The notes beneath the pieces were generated by a model. The model ran no database searches. It was not told where the DNA came from and saw nothing but the letters and a program-made list of their open reading frames with translations. From Aurantiacibacter sediminis (GTDB lineage: Bacteria > Pseudomonadota > Alphaproteobacteria > Sphingomonadales > Sphingomonadaceae): a stretch of DNA of 64,000 bases. The position numbers and the translations under genes are program-made. The stretch covers positions 269,054-333,053 of the forward strand of contig NZ_JAEANY010000004.1 of NCBI RefSeq assembly GCF_016019885.1, read 5' to 3'. Of the stretch, positions 63,886 to 64,000 are shown in pieces (the stretch's first letter is position 1; each line of letters begins with the position of its first letter).

Positions 63886-64000
63886 CGCCGCGAATACCTC
63901 CTGAAATTCAAAAGCTTTGCTGGCACACTGCCATGCCCTGCCAAGATATATGATTAACGCGTGCGAGAAACCCGGGATATCGCCTTATTCCCCGCAAATA
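63886..64000. other. intergenic, upstream of ybgF
   Basis: The last 115 bases hold the ybgF ribosome site (63899-63905 on the minus strand) and an AT-richer stretch, but no recognisable gene. Whether ybgF has its own promoter here or is read from pal cannot be decided. Confidence 0.5.

Overview
The window looks like a chromosomal segment of a Sphingomonadales alphaproteobacterium, probably Erythrobacteraceae. The reasons are two TonB-dependent receptors with the sphingomonad-type plug start IIVTAQRREQ, an Entner-Doudoroff gene block, an FnrL-type regulator next to serS/surE/rimO, and a tol-pal ybgF-tilS end. It splits into an accessory catabolic half (about 1-40,463) and a core half (about 40,464-64,000).

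Left half, 1-11 kb: a decayed gene end and a perfect bidirectional terminator, TonB receptor 1, a secreted cupin, a moaA-mobA-moeA molybdenum cofactor operon, an IlvD/Edd-family dehydratase, a D-2-hydroxyacid dehydrogenase, an SDR oxidoreductase and an AraC regulator. The 11-24 kb stretch holds a molybdopterin oxidoreductase paired with a Rieske oxygenase. Next to it is an overlapping operon of CoA ligase, two crotonases, acyl-CoA dehydrogenase and MFS transporter, then divergent TonB receptor 2, a GntR regulator and a bicupin. The likely flow is ligand import, CoA activation, side-chain beta-oxidation and ring attack, with cofactor genes carried along.

24-33 kb is a nearly complete aromatic dioxygenase and meta-cleavage operon of biphenyl type. 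In transcription order it encodes extradiol dioxygenase, Rieske ferredoxin, ring-hydroxylating alpha and beta subunits, dihydrodiol dehydrogenase, C-C hydrolase, hydratase, acetaldehyde dehydrogenase, aldolase and a citrate-synthase-like protein. A divergent TetR gene with an 18-bp palindrome probably controls it. No ferredoxin reductase is present. 33.2-34.05 kb is an insertion-sequence graveyard. 34-38 kb carries a branched-chain-type 2-oxoacid dehydrogenase (fused E1 alpha-beta, plus E2) with a divergent Lrp/AsnC gene.

38.1-40.46 kb is a recombination scar: the N-terminus of an IS6 transposase, an S24 repressor fragment cut just after its catalytic serine, the C-terminal half of a Strawberry-notch helicase, the N-terminus of a tyrosine integrase, and the 3' half of tRNA-Val(CAC). 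I read the last as an attachment site, which would make the whole left part the right end of an integrated element.

Right half: fnrL, serS, surE, a K+ channel, rimO, a single-chain restriction-modification enzyme (with a palindromic repeat inside its reading frame and a low-GC specificity region), two exported amidohydrolases, yjbQ, a transglutaminase, zwf-edd-glk-eda followed by a very divergent PEP-carboxylase-like gene, an L,D-transpeptidase, tilS and ybgF/cpoB. All calls come from reading the sequence and recalled family knowledge; no searches were run.
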